Shown here piece by piece: positions 10,945-21,570 of a DNA stretch of 64,000 nt; positions within the stretch are counted from its first letter, which is position 1; every line of letters starts with the position of its first letter. The notes under the pieces were generated by a model that was not told the origin of the DNA, searched no databases, and saw only the letters and a list, made by a program, of their open reading frames with translations. Position numbers and translations under genes: made by a program. Source of the stretch: Triplophysa rosa (taxonomy: Eukaryota > Chordata > Actinopteri > Cypriniformes > Nemacheilidae); contig NC_079893.1 in the NCBI RefSeq assembly GCF_024868665.1, positions 14,794,549 to 14,858,548 of the forward strand, written 5' to 3'.

Positions 10945-12278
10945 GGGGCGATGAAGCAGATCAAACATCTAGTCCCCCTGTGTCGGTTTCTGGGAGCTTG
11001 GTCTCAGCTTCACAGACTGTCAGGCAGGCTGAGGAAGCCGATCCGTCTCGGCTACACGATTCAGTTCGCTACACGTCCGCCCAAGTTCTGGGGCGTCCTT
11101 TTTACCTCAGTCAGAGGCAGAGATGCCCCCGTACTGTGGACGGAGGTCGCCTCCCTTCTGGTGAAGGGAGCGATCGAGCCCGTCCCACCGGCCGAGATGT
11201 TCAGCGGGTTCTACAGCCCGTACTTCATTGTCCCCAAGAAAGGCGGAGGGTTGCGCCCTATCTTGGATCTGCATGTTCTGAACAGACACCTACACAAGCT
11301 ACATGGTCACTCAGAAGCGCATCCTGACGTCCGTCAGGCGTCAGGACTGGTTCATGGCAATAGACCTGAAGGATGCGTACTTTCATGTCTTGATTCTCCC
11401 TCGACACCGGCCGTTCCTGCAGTTCGCGTTCGAGGGACGGGCATATCAGTACAGGGTACTGTACTGTACTCCCCTTCGGTCTGTCCCTGTCTCCACGGGT
11501 CTTTACGAAGGTCGTGGAAGCAGCCCTCCTTCCCCTCAGGGAAGAAGGTGTGCGGGTACTCAACTATCTCGACGACTGGCTCATCTCGGCTCACTCGCGA
11601 GATCTGTTGTGTACACACAGGGACCTGGTGCTCCGGCACCTAGATCGGTTGGGACTACAGGTCAACTGGGAAAAGAGCAAGCTCTCCCCCGCGCAGAGCA
11701 TATCCTTTCTCGGTATGGAACTCGACTCCGTCTCCATGACAGCGCGACTGACTACAGAGCGCGCCCGGTCAGTGTTACACTGCCTGAAGCATTTCAGGCA
11801 GCCGGCGGTCTCCCTGAAACAATTTCAGAGGCTCCTGGGGCACATGGCATCCTCGGCGGGGGTGGTCCCCCTCGGGTTGATGCACATGCGACAGCTCCAA
11901 CACTGGCTACAGAGTCGAGTTCCTTGGAGAGCGTGGCACACCGGCAGCAGGCGTATGGTCATCAAGCCTTTCTGCCGGCGCACCCTGATCCCTTGGTCGT
12001 CTATGGCCTTCCTACGGGAGGGGGTCCCCCTAGGGCAGGTATCAAGGCACGTCGTGGTAACGACGGATGCCTCCTTTCAAGGCTGGGGTGCTGTGTGCAA
12101 CGGGCACACAGTGTCGGGGCGGTGGACGGGCCCCCGCCTGCGTTGGCATATCAACTGCCTAGAGTTGTGGGCTGTGCTACTTGCACTGAAGAGGTTCCAA
12201 CCCATACACATCCCGGGCGACCTGAACCAGACAGCAGACCGGCTCTCTCGTCAGTGGTCACCTCGCGGAGGGTGGTGA
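10945..12278 (+). pseudogene. DIRS copy A reverse transcriptase/RNase H, broken
   Basis: The enzyme copies element RNA into DNA and degrades the RNA strand. Visible RT motifs are FIVPKKGGGLRPILDL (near 11226), WFMAIDLKDAYFHV (motif A, near 11350) and the catalytic LNYLDDWLI (near 11562). RNase H starts at VVVTTDASFQGWGAVCNGH (near 12055). The frame shifts near 11300 and again near 11470, where GTACT is repeated. A TGA at 12276-12278 replaces an arginine codon (the aligned residue in copy C is R), consistent with CpG decay, and the same frame then continues to 12701. After KRFQP the sequence jumps to IHIPGD, losing about 51 residues in frame, including the acidic QSDSTTAVAYIN motif kept in copy C. 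Confidence 0.9.
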
Positions 12279-12280
12279 CT

Positions 12281-12701
12281 CCACCCTCACGCGGTTCAGC
12301 TCATATGGGAGCAGTTCGGCCAGGCACAGGTGGACCTGTTTGCCTCCCTGGACTCCACCCATTGTCCGCTTTGGTACTCCCTATCCGACGGTCCCCTCGG
12401 TACAGATGCCCTTGCGCACAGCTGGCCGCGGGACAAGAGGAAGTATGCCTTCCCCCCAGTGAGCCTCATTGCACAGACCCTGTGCAAGGTCAGGGAAGAG
12501 GAGCATCAAGTGCTACTAGTTGCGCCCTATTGGCCCAACAGGGCTTGGTTCTCAGAGCTGGTGCGCCTGACAACAACTCCCCCGTGGCCGATTCCCCTGA
12601 GGAAGGACCTCCTTTCTCAGGGGAAGGGCACGTTTTGGCATCCCAGGCCAGACCTCTGGAACCTCCACGTCTGGCCCCTGGAAGGGACGAGGAGATCCTG
12701 A
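12281..12701 (+). pseudogene. DIRS copy A, C-terminal part of the RT/RNase H frame
   Basis: This continues in the same frame after the TGA at 12276-12278. It reads HAVQLIWEQFGQ, VDLFASLDSTHCPLWYSL, DALAHSWPRDKRKYAFPP and VLLVAPYWPNRAWFSEL, the conserved tail of DIRS polymerase proteins. It ends at 12701 and overlaps the start of the recombinase frame, the usual DIRS arrangement of overlapping ORFs. Confidence 0.82.
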
Positions 12702-13687
12702 GCAACCTACACCCGGCGGTGGTAGAGACCCTCACTCAGGCTAGGGCCCCGGCCACTAGGAGATTGTATGCCTTCAAGTGGCGCATCTTCTCGTCCTGGT
12801 GCTCTTCTCAAGGAGAAGACCCACGGAGATGCTCGATCAGGTATGTACTGTCCTTTCTGCAGGAGAGACTTGAGAAGAACCTCTCCCCTTCCACACTGAA
12901 GGTCTATGTTGCCGCTATAGCCGCACATCACGACCCAGTTGCTGGTAAGTCTCTAGGACAGCACGACCTGGTCACCAGGTTCCTGAGGGGCGCGAGACGG
13001 TTGAATCCGCCTCGCCCGAGCCCCGTACCCTCTTGGGACCTCGAAGTGGTCCTGGAGGGTCTCCAGAAGCCCCCCTTCGAGCCCTTAGGGGAGGCCGATC
13101 TTTCTCGCCTGTCGATAAAGACGGCCCTCCTGGTAGCGCTCGCCTCCTTCAAGAGGGTAGGGGACCTACAAGCATTCTCTGTGTCTTCAGGTTGCCTAGA
13201 ATTCGGGCCTGGAGAATCTCACGTTGTCCTGAGACCACGGCCCGGCTAAGTGCCCAAGGTTCCCACCACTCCCTTCCGGGACCAGGTGGAGAACTTGCAG
13301 GCGCCCCCCACCGGGGAGGAAGACCCAACCCCATCCGTGTTGTGTCCAGTACGCGCACTGCGCCTCTACTTGGACCGCACGCAGAGCTTCAGAAGCTCTG
13401 AGCAGCTCTTTGTCTGTTTTGGAGGTCAGCAGAAGGGGAGAGCTGTCTCCAAACAGAGATTGGCAGACTGGATCGTGGATGCCATATCCTTGGCATACCG
13501 GTCGCAAGATCGCCCCTGCCCCTTAGGAGTTAAGGCGCATTCCACTCGGGGTGTCGCCTCCTCGTGGGCACTGGCTCAGGGTGCCTCTCGTAGAGCTGCG
13601 GGTTGGGCTACGCCCAATACCTTCGCGAGGTTCTACAACCTCCACGTTGAACCGGTGTCAGCCCGTGTCCTGCAGGGCAACAGGTAG
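12640..13687 (+). pseudogene. DIRS copy A tyrosine recombinase, one nonsense codon
   Basis: DIRS elements integrate with a phage-integrase-type tyrosine recombinase in place of a DDE integrase. The N-terminal core-binding part includes ATRRLYAFKWRIFSSWC and LSPSTLKVYVAAIAAHH. The first catalytic arginine is in ALASFKRVGDLQAFSV. The H-x-x-R pair is in AHSTRGVASSWAL, and the nucleophilic tyrosine is probably in NTFARFYNLHVEP near the C-terminus. A single TAA at 13247-13249 interrupts RPRPG-VPKVP where copy C has a tyrosine codon. The frame is otherwise open to the stop at 13685-13687, so this is the best preserved recombinase in the window. Confidence 0.9.
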
Positions 13688-14769
13688 GACCGGCAGCCAT
13701 TGGGCATACGCCTGCGGAAGCCCTTCCCCCTCCGGGGGGAGCAGTGGCGATCCCGCCTCACTTCTTTCCCCTCGGGTAAAGAACAGGCATTCCATCCATC
13801 ACTAAGCACCCTTCCAGGGGACAGGCTGGGCAGAGCAGCCCTGCCCCCTTAGGCCGGGGAACAGTTGAGTTATCCCACATAGCTCTAACCGGACCTAGTG
13901 CTCCAGATGTGGTAACCCCCCCTCCGTGGGCTGTTCTGTCTGATGTATCCTCATGAATGGTTCCCACCTTGGCAACCCATGACCTCCCCAGGTAGACTCT
14001 TACCTTGCGGTTAACTCCTGCAGTCCGCACTTTCTTCCCATGAGTTCTCCCCTGATGGTGAGACCATGTGGTGTCTCCACTAATTCCTCCCTACGGTAGG
14101 TAGTGGCCTCTGCAGCGTTTTTCCCCCAGGGGGGAAGAATGCTTACCCAGTGGCCCGTACGGTGCCGGGCGGCTTCTCGCCATTTAGAGAATTAGGCCTC
14201 CGCCCATGACGGCCGGTGACAGGGGCTTCCCAACTTTGTGTAAAGCTCTGGGTCCCCCTTCCTCTCCACTGGAGTGTCATAATTTCGCGTTAGCGTGTTC
14301 GTCTGACATGCCCAGGCCAGTCAACGTCGCTCCACAGAGATTGTGATGCGGCTCAGTGCTGTGGCGTTTTCTATAGGAACCCCATTCTGTCGGTTCGACA
14401 CAACGTCGAGAGACCGACAGAAAGGGAACGTCTTGGCTACGGATGTAACCTCGGTTCCCTGATGGAGGGAACGAGACGTTGTGTCCCTCATGCCACAACA
14501 CTGGCCGCCCACCCCAGCGGTCGGGGGAGGATGCTTTAGGCTCCTCAGACCAAAAGTGAATGAATGAGCACGCCGGCTTCCCTCTTATACCCGGACATCC
14601 GGGGAGGAGCCCGGCATGCAAATTTCATTCGCCAATTTTCATTGGCCTTTTCTAAATACTCAGAAGATGATAGGTTCTCAAGACAAACCCCATTCTGTCG
14701 GTTCGACACAACGTCTCGTTCCCTCCATCAGGGAACCGAGGTTACATCCGTAACCAAGACGTTTTCTGT

Positions 14770-14872
14770 ATGCTAATTAGTACGTCAAGAATCGATTCTG
14801 AATCGAATCGTGACCCTAAGAATCGATTCTGAATCGATCGTGAGTGACAAAACGATTCCCACCCCTAGCAGT
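14770..14872. mobile_element. hAT-like terminal sequence
   Basis: The block repeats AATCGATTCTGAATCGA twice and ends AACGATTCCCACCCCTA, which on the minus strand begins TAGGGGTGGGAATCG, a common fish DNA-transposon terminus. Only one end was found, next to DIRS copy A. Confidence 0.45.
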
Positions 14873-14952
14873 TAGCTTATTTGCTTCTCCATCTGTTTGC
14901 AAGTTTAAGTCTTTTTCATACTATATACTGCAAAGCTAATTTTTGTCAACAG

Positions 14953-15035
14953 TATGCCACGAAAGAAACTGATTTATTTGAAAAGTAAATGCCCCCAACG
15001 CAGAGTACCTGACGCCATGGACCCCTTGGATGAAG
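14953..15035 (+). CDS. Candidate first coding exon, unknown gene
   Basis: An acceptor-like TTTTTGTCAACAG precedes ATG at 14954, which opens 27 codons and one base beginning MPRKKLIYLKSKCPQRRVPD and ending AMDPLDEG across a perfect donor GAAG/GTAAGT at 15036. The basic N-terminus followed by an acidic end looks like the start of a nuclear or zinc-finger protein, but I do not recognise the family, and no second exon was found. It could belong to a host gene on the plus strand inside this interval or to a spliced transposase. Confidence 0.35.
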
Positions 15036-16087
15036 GTAAGTCAGCTAGTTAACATGTTATGAAGAGAAGAGAGCTAATAACAAAGATATATGTAAGAGCA
15101 TAATTGATATATGATCGTAGTTTTGTAAGCAATAAGGTACAGGAGGCTGTGCTGTTCTTTAAATCACGGCCGAAGCATATGCTTGGCGGTAACGCAAATT
15201 ACAAATAAAACCAAAACACATATCACTGCAACTTTTATGAAGTCACTAAAAGCCTTTCTTCCGCTGACCAACTGTGAACAACAATAGGTTAATTATCACC
15301 CCACACAACTTGAAAATTGCTAAAGTTGAATCAAGCCATCCACGATCTCCTCAACAAACAAGGAAAGTATCAATACCAGTTTACTGTCATAAGTCAATAT
15401 CTCATGCCAATTGCTTACCTGTTGTTCTCCTGTGTGTTTAATAAACATCGTTGAAGTCTTACCTCTCGCTGTCTTAGTGGTTCTATTACAGAAAGAGAGA
15501 GAACACCAACCAAATACCCTACGTGACTTGACCCATAATAATCCTTAAGAGAACAAGAGGGCCCTGCACCATTAGTGGCTTGGGCCTTAACAAGTTGTCC
15601 CCCTGTCCCAGGGCTACGTAGGGCCCTCATACAACCATGCAAGGTTAATCCTAGTAAACTGTGAAATAGTGAAAAACTGGGCACACAATATCAGTGATTT
15701 CAGGGCAAAGCATCTGTGTAGGAGTGTCACCAGGACTGCACTAACTGAATAGAATATATGCAAAGTAAACAGTGCTTCACTATTCTTTAGCAATTTATCA
15801 TCGCGTATGTCTGTCAAAGAGGAGTACAAAAAAATTTGCTAAAATAACTACAAATTTCACAAATTTCAAAATGGCCGACTTCCTGTTGGGCGGAGCTAAG
15901 GCAAGCAAATATTTAAAATGTTTATCTTGATGGCGAGAGTGTCCCTATCAAAATTTGTGAAAGTAATATGAACTCTGGGGCAACTACAAAAATTAAAAGA
16001 ATGGTGCAACTCATGCAAATCAATGTCTACCATTACGTTATCATTTTAGCTATTTACAATTCTTTCTCAATTTAACATCACATTCAG
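15036..16087. other. Unassigned non-coding stretch
   Basis: No domain or exon is supported. A short AAATGGCCGACTTCCTGTTG block near 15870 is a word common in dispersed fish repeats. This interval should contain gk downstream exons if the assembly is colinear, and I do not see them. Confidence 0.35.
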
Positions 16088-16382
16088 TGGCAAGAAAAAA
16101 AGTATATGAACCATTGTCGTTTTCCTGGTTTTCTGATGGAATTGGCCATGAAATGTAATTGTATCTTTACCAAAGTCACAAATATCAACAAACACAATAT
16201 TTCTAAGCTGATAAAACACAAACAGTCATGATCTTTCATATCTTTATTGAACTTTATATCTTTAATGGGTGTGTTCAATAAAGACATGAAAGATCATGAC
16301 TATTTATGTTTTATCAGCTTGTGTTTGTTGATATCTGTGACTTTGGTGAAGATCAGATCACATTTTATGACCAATCCAATGT
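16088..16382. mobile_element. Hairpin MITE, Tc1/mariner-like
   Basis: The arms at about 16137-16250 and 16271-16382 are reverse complements over roughly 110 bp (for example CCAAAGTCACAAATATCAAC and its complement), separated by a loop of about 20 bp. The left outer part GTATATGAACC resembles the AAAGTATGTGAACC ends of fish Tc1/mariner MITEs. The right outer end is shorter, so it is truncated there. It has no coding content. Confidence 0.75.
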
Positions 16383-16879
16383 GTGATTTGTGGTGAATTT
16401 GTAGTTGCGCTACAGATACACTACAGTTCAAATTTGTGTTATCAGTTATGATATATTATGGGAGACAAAGTGGCAAATAAATATTTTTTAAGTGTTAAAT
16501 GTGTTGGTCTTAACAACTAAAATTAATCATTTGTGTGTACACTTGATGTAGAAACACAAAAAAATGTAATTAAAATGTTCGTTATATCATGGATTTCATA
16601 GATCATGGAATAATCAATGGTGAAATAAATGAATTTCAAAAGATGAAACAAAAACACCCAGCCATGCGTGAAAAAATAGAAAATGAATACAGTTCATTTT
16701 TTGCCCCGTGTGGTGCATTAGAGGGGGTTTCAATAGATGCATCAAAGGGTTAAGTGGGAGGAGTTGGATCTGCAGTGAGGACCATCTCCCCCATTGTGGT
16801 TGATCTGCAACTATGCCATTAAAACTCATGCATAAGCAATAAATGGCTTTTTGCTTGGTGTCAATTCTATTGACCTCTA

Positions 16880-17032
<153 letters not shown>

Positions 17033-17111
17033 TTAACTAAAAACTTCAAAACTGCGTTAAATGGGTTAAACTGGATTGCATTGTGGAGGGTATTTTGACT
17101 CTTACACACAC

Positions 17112-17190
17112 CCAATTCTGTGGAGGTTTGAATGATTCCAAGGTTATCCTTTAGCCAACGCACTACTGCTCCTGCAATGGCAACAGAACC
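17112..17190 (-). CDS. gk: gk exon encoding [20 protein letters not shown]...
   Basis: Acceptor GATCTTTTCCAG precedes 17190. The exon reads [20 protein letters not shown] then QTSTEL plus one base, matching the [20 protein letters not shown] segment of vertebrate glycerol kinase. The donor is GTGTGT at 17111. The one-base overhang joins the AG of the next exon to give Glu. Length is 79 bp; the intron to the next exon is 101 bp. Confidence 0.93.
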
Positions 17191-18522
17191 CTGGAAAAGA
17201 TCAAATCACAAAACATTGGAAGTAAAGCAGTAATGACATCATAGCAATCTACGAGAAAACCATCAGTATGTGACCTGTGCTGGCTAATTGAGACACAAGC
17301 AGCAAATCTAAAAAAAGTACATTCTCTACTAACCTTAAAAATATCAGAGGTAGATTACTTATGAATTGTAATAGGTTACTGATTACAAATTACATGACAA
17401 AATTATCTTTATAAAGATAAAAATGTCTTAGATTACGTATTTTGGTAACGTAACATGACTACTTTTGGATTACATTTGGATTATTTTTTATTTAAATCTT
17501 ACTTGATGTTACATATATTGAAGCAGGATAATTTTGTACTATTTTTACAGTTACAACGACGAAAAACATTCCATTCTTTAGTACCAACAAGAGCCTGAAC
17601 CTCTTTTTAAAGCACAGTACGGACAAAATACTAACACTCATATAACTTGTTGTTAGCGTTTACTGATAGTAACACTGAATAGTTTCCCAATGTGTTTCCT
17701 TAAAAATGAAAGGTGACAAGATCTCGTGCCACAAGATCTTGCATGATTAAAATGTGATTTCTCGTCAAGGTCTCGTGATATCAGCATGATGGAGTTTGAT
17801 TATGAAATTAGTATTGAAGATGCCCTGCGACTTTTAAATCATTTTATGTAAAATTACATTAATTTAAACTAAATTATCAAAATGCACCTATTTTGCATTT
17901 TGTGATTTTCAGTTTAATAAAAGACTATTCTTAAAATAGTGTAAAAATCTTTACAAGAGTGACAGTCAACAGCAATATGAAAGACTGACAGTGCATGATA
18001 ATAAACTCAAATAAAATAAACTCAATAAATAATCAGGGTTATTTTATAAACATATATATTTTTATTTTTCTAATACGTGTACAGACAATAGTCTTGTTGT
18101 GTTTAAAACTAAATATAAACTTGAATTTTTTGTGATGTTTCATTTTAAAAGATGAAACATCTTTTCTGTTGTTTTCTCCAGTTCATTTTCAGCAAACAAA
18201 GGCAAATAAAAAAGTATATGAAATTTTGTAGAAATGTTGTTAGTTCACAAAAATAAACAAAAATGATAATTTTACCAAAACACATTCTTATCAGAAAAAA
18301 GGAAAATACTTTTTAAATGGTCTCTTAATTTTTTTTGCAGTTATATACTGTCTGTGTGGTTGGGGTATGTGCCCACCCAGGATATCTGCTAGCCCACCCT
18401 TCTGCACCAGGCAGGAACCGGGCCTGGTTTATATGTCAATTTTTGAGTAAAACGACTTGAAAGAGATTTAAGTATAGTACTCTTTCGGAGATGCGACTGC
18501 TTTTTAGTGATTTTTCTGCATG
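17191..18522. other. gk intron, partly repeat-derived
   Basis: No gene. Around 17350-17560 the words GGTTACTGATTACAAATTAC, GTAACGTAACATGACTAC and TTGGATTACATTTGGATTA resemble a common fish MITE rich in GATTAC motifs, but I could not define its ends. Confidence 0.4.
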
Positions 18523-18572
18523 AAAGTTGCATTGATGCATATTGACTAAAGTTGCATTGATGCATATTGACT
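18523..18572 (+). repeat. Perfect 25-bp tandem duplication
   Basis: Two identical 25-bp units beginning AAAGTTGCATTGATGCATAT lie at 18523-18547 and 18548-18572. The identity implies a recent duplication. Confidence 0.9.
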
Positions 18573-19379
18573 TTTACCCATAGCAACTAAAAGTATTTAA
18601 CATTATGTCTAACATTTTGTATGCTTTGCAGGATTGTTGAGGAGCTTTATACAGTACTGTAGTATAATGCTTAAAGTTTAAACACCCTGTTGTAAATGTT
18701 GTTTTCTTCACACTGCATAGAATGGAACACATTTGGTTATCGTTGCTGTTTTTTTACCTCAGCCAGTGAAATTCTTGCATTCTGCAGTCAAAACATATTT
18801 ATTGTAGTTGCAAGAGTGAGCGCTTTACTCGTCTGTTCTATCGATCCTTTAGCAGATATATTCTCTTCAGAAGTCGATGACCACTTCATCATTAGCATTG
18901 AATGCGCCTATCGCACCTGGCTTTGGTGATAGATAAACGAATGACAGATGGAGGGGAGGTGAAAGGGAGTGGCTGGATGCACTACTTGAACAATATAACA
19001 TTAATGCACATCAAAGTTTAAATATACTGTATATTAATAATTTTGGCAGTTGCAGCAGTGCAACCATTAAGAAAAACTAGTCGCATTGACTGAAAAAATA
19101 GTTGAAAAATGCAACCATTTGGTCACACTCTAGGCCCTGGCATTAAAGTAGAGAGTTTTCTAGGCTATAAAAGATGAAAAAGCAAATAATTCGTTGTGGC
19201 AGTTGTATCAGTCAGTCGTCTACATTGTTCACTTGCCAGTATAGTCTATTTAGGTTTAAAATGAATGCTGCTATTGTTTTGGCTATTTCAAGCTAACTGG
19301 GTAATTTTTGCAATAAACCAGCACAAAAAAACAGTAATATAAATGTAAGTTAAACAATAGACCCATCTGCTGTTTTGGG
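18573..19379. other. gk intron, unassigned
   Basis: No gene is supported. A GTGCAACCATTAAG...GTCGCATTGACTG stretch around 19055-19125 resembles the terminus of a dispersed repeat. Confidence 0.35.
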
Positions 19380-19731
19380 AGAAATTGCATAACTGCATTT
19401 GTGAGAAAATCTGCACAGTAACATTTGTGAGAAAATTTGCACGGTAACATTTGTGAGAAAATCTGCACAGTAACATTTGTTAGAAAATCTGCATGATCCC
19501 ATTTGTGAGAAAATCTGCACGGACACATTTGTGAGAAAATCAAGCTGAGAGGATCTCATAAAAAAGGTGAGACTTAAACACAGTACATTTATATGTTACA
19601 CCTTTGCATTTTCTCTCGAATTGCATTATGTATTTGTAAAACGCTTTCTGTTTGTTTCAGAGTTGATTTTCTTTTGCAAAAAAGGCTGCGTTTGTTTGCA
19701 AAACGCTGGATTTGTTTGTTAAGTTTTGGCA

Positions 19732-20732
19732 GACTGTAAACCCAAACAGTATAACTAACTTATAATGGAAAGTACCTGGTACTCAAAATGTGCCAAAAAG
19801 TTGAACTAACTAATATTTTTGAGTTCATTCAACCTCTATCGGAGATTTAAGTTAACAGTAAATACAATTTTTCAATTTTTTCAATTTCAATTTTTTTCAA
19901 TTGATTTTTAATCAATTTTTTTTAGTTTTTACAACTACGCTAAAGTTTAGAGCTTAGGGGGCTTGAAAAAATAGATGCAACCCTACTCTAATATTTTAAT
20001 TTCAAGCATATGCCCTCTAGTGCCGGTTTTTTTCCTAACTGTGACGTAATCGCTGAATGTGCACCACTCAGACGCTTTAACTCAGATACCCAGAGTCCCA
20101 GACGTTCGCACTCGCCGGGCACGGCAGTTGGATTCGACATCAGTCCAAAATATGCAAGTTGTGGCCTAATGGTTAGAGACTCGGACTTGTAACCCAAATG
20201 TCGCCGGTTCGAGCCTCAGTACCAGCAGGGATTGTAGGTGGGGGGAGTCAAGGATTAGCGCTCTCCTCCACCTTCAATACCACGGCTGAGGTGAGACCCT
20301 TGAGCAAGGCACCGATCCCCCGAACTGCTCCCCGGGCGCCACAGCAATGGCTGCTCACTGCTCTGGGTGTGTGTTCATGGTGTGTGTGTGCACTTGGATG
20401 GGTTAAACGCAGAGCACTAATTCCGAGTATGGAATACCATACTTGGCCACACGTCACTTCACTTTTTCAGCTGTTTAAAATAATGTTGCAGACTAAGTAA
20501 AGTTGTCAGTACTCAAAAAACTTTTAGTTGCATTAAATTAAGATGAACCAACACTAAATATATATTTTGATTTAAATTAGTGTTTATTTAAAATTTACAG
20601 TTACTCAAATAACTAGCTATATAGTTAACTGTATAGCTCACTGATGATATTTAAATTTGCAAACTTAAAAAAATAGAGGCAATCAGTTGCCTCAAATTTA
20701 TTGAGTTAGTAGAACTTATCTGGGTTTACGGT
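19732..20732. mobile_element. MITE with ACTGTAAACCC ends inserted in the minisatellite repeat
   Basis: The left end is GACTGTAAACCCA and the right end is TGGGTTTACGGT, reverse complements with few mismatches. The flanks carry GCA on both sides (19729-19731 and 20733-20735), a 3-bp duplication. The uninterrupted copy at 6245-6600 confirms the target sequence. A CACTGTAAA-type end with a 3-bp duplication suggests a CACTA/EnSpm non-autonomous element; that assignment is inferred. It contains a SINE. Confidence 0.72.
20158..20466 (+). mobile_element. tRNA-derived SINE
   Basis: The head TGGCCTAATGGTTAGAGA is an A box, and CGGTTCGAGCC about 30 bases later is a B box of an RNA polymerase III promoter. 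The body with CCTTGAGCAAGGCACCGA, CTGCTCCCCGGGCGCC and TGCACTTGGATGGGTTAAA is the familiar fish SINE consensus. It ends near CACTTCACTTTTTCAG. It lies inside the 19732-20732 MITE. Confidence 0.85.
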
Positions 20733-21059
20733 GCACAATTTTCGCTCCATAGAACTATGCTGCATCCAATCCCGTTTTAAAGCTGTTGTTTACTTTAGCG
20801 GTTTCCGCTATTGTACTAACGTTATCTACTTTGTCCTGTAAAATGTTCTCATTGGTGAAAGAGACATGATTTAATTTGAATTGATCCAAGAGCTTCTGGT
20901 TTGTGCACGTTCATGTGTTTTGGAGGAGGCGTGGCTTTGGAAGGCGATTTGCACAGAGGGTGGGATCATGATTTCAGTGCTAGCAGGCTAAAGTTTAGTA
21001 TCTTACCAAATCATCTATTCTGCCTTTAAATAATGAGTTAAATAATGGGTTACTAAAAA

Positions 21060-21390
21060 TCTTATAATGGGTTGTGGTTGGATCTTCCACCAGCACATTG
21101 GTTCAAAATCAACACCAAAAAATGGGTCACTGAGCACAAAATCAAGGTCCTGCCATAGCCATCCCAGTTCCCTGATCTGAACATTATAGAACATAAGGGG
21201 TGAACCAAAGAGGAGAGAGCACCAACATTTGCAGGATCTAAAGAGATTCTGTATGAAGGAATGGACTCAGATGACTTGTTATGTATTCTCAAACCTCATC
21301 AGACATTAATAGAAAAGACTGTCTGAGTGCTGTTGTTCGTGCAAAAAAAGGTTGCAGAAAGTTTTAATACAATGGTACCAATAATTGTGT
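21060..21390 (+). pseudogene. Tc1/mariner transposase C-terminal fragment
   Basis: The sequence reads KWVTEHKIKVLPWPSQFPDL, then NIIE (the final acidic residue of the DDE triad), and ends near LSAVVRAKKGCRKF with the GTNNCV-like 3' end, as in fish Tc1 transposases. The N-terminal DNA-binding part and the first two catalytic acids are absent, and there are stops and a frameshift. It is a dead remnant in a gk intron. Confidence 0.8.
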
Positions 21391-21418
21391 AGAGGAAAAT
21401 GGTTACCATGGGACAGAT

Positions 21419-21570
21419 TCCTGCTTTATTCCTCCCCAAGACCGTGATGTTATTTCCGGACTGTTTCCTCCTTTATTTCTCACCAAGATCGTGGTGTTAC
21501 TATTGTACTATTGTTTTCTGCTTTATTCCTTGCCAAATCCCTTGTTATTTGTTTCTTTAATGCTCTCTTC
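21419..21570 (+). repeat. Diverged tandem repeat, about 48 bp x 3
   Basis: CTGCTTTATTCCTCCCCAAG, CTCCTTTATTTCTCACCAAG and CTGCTTTATTCCTTGCCAAA begin near 21421, 21469 and 21518. The period is 48-49 bp with clear divergence between units. Confidence 0.65.

Larger units (their letters stand above)
10589..14760 (+). mobile_element. DIRS retrotransposon, copy A
   Basis: This is a tyrosine-recombinase retrotransposon of the DIRS group. It starts inside the gag-RT linker because of the gap. It then carries RT/RNase H (10945-12701), tyrosine recombinase (12640-13687), a long 3' region, an internal complementary region near 14400-14480 and a terminal repeat ending at 14760, followed by GTT (14761-14763). 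The internal region reads GACAGAAAGGGAACGTCTTG, which joins the two outer ends of the element as in a circular intermediate. The coding set has two frameshifts, two stops and an internal RNase H deletion, so it is inactive but recent. Confidence 0.92.
19380..20757 (+). repeat. Minisatellite-bearing dispersed repeat, second copy, split by an insertion
   Basis: About six units of ATTTGTGAGAAAATCTGCAC with a short spacer (25-26 bp period, 19396-19540) are followed by the same unique sequence as at 6245-6468, inverted. The match runs to 19731, stops, and resumes at 20733 with GCACAATTTTCGCTCCAT. The 1001 bp between is an inserted element. Confidence 0.78.

Noticed and set aside
10351..11643. 430-residue ORF crossing the N run
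   Set aside because: It is an artefact of translating through N. Its left part comes from an oppositely oriented DIRS fragment.
11303..13249. 648-residue ORF treated as one protein
   Set aside because: Its first part is RT and its last part the recombinase, but the middle is an out-of-frame reading of RNase H. Two frameshifted genes share one long frame by chance.
13033..13401. ORFs overlapping the DIRS recombinase in other frames
   Set aside because: They are GC-rich shadows. The recombinase frame carries all the catalytic motifs.
18696..18929. 77-residue ORF in a gk intron
   Set aside because: No domain, no splice context and no homology that I recognise.
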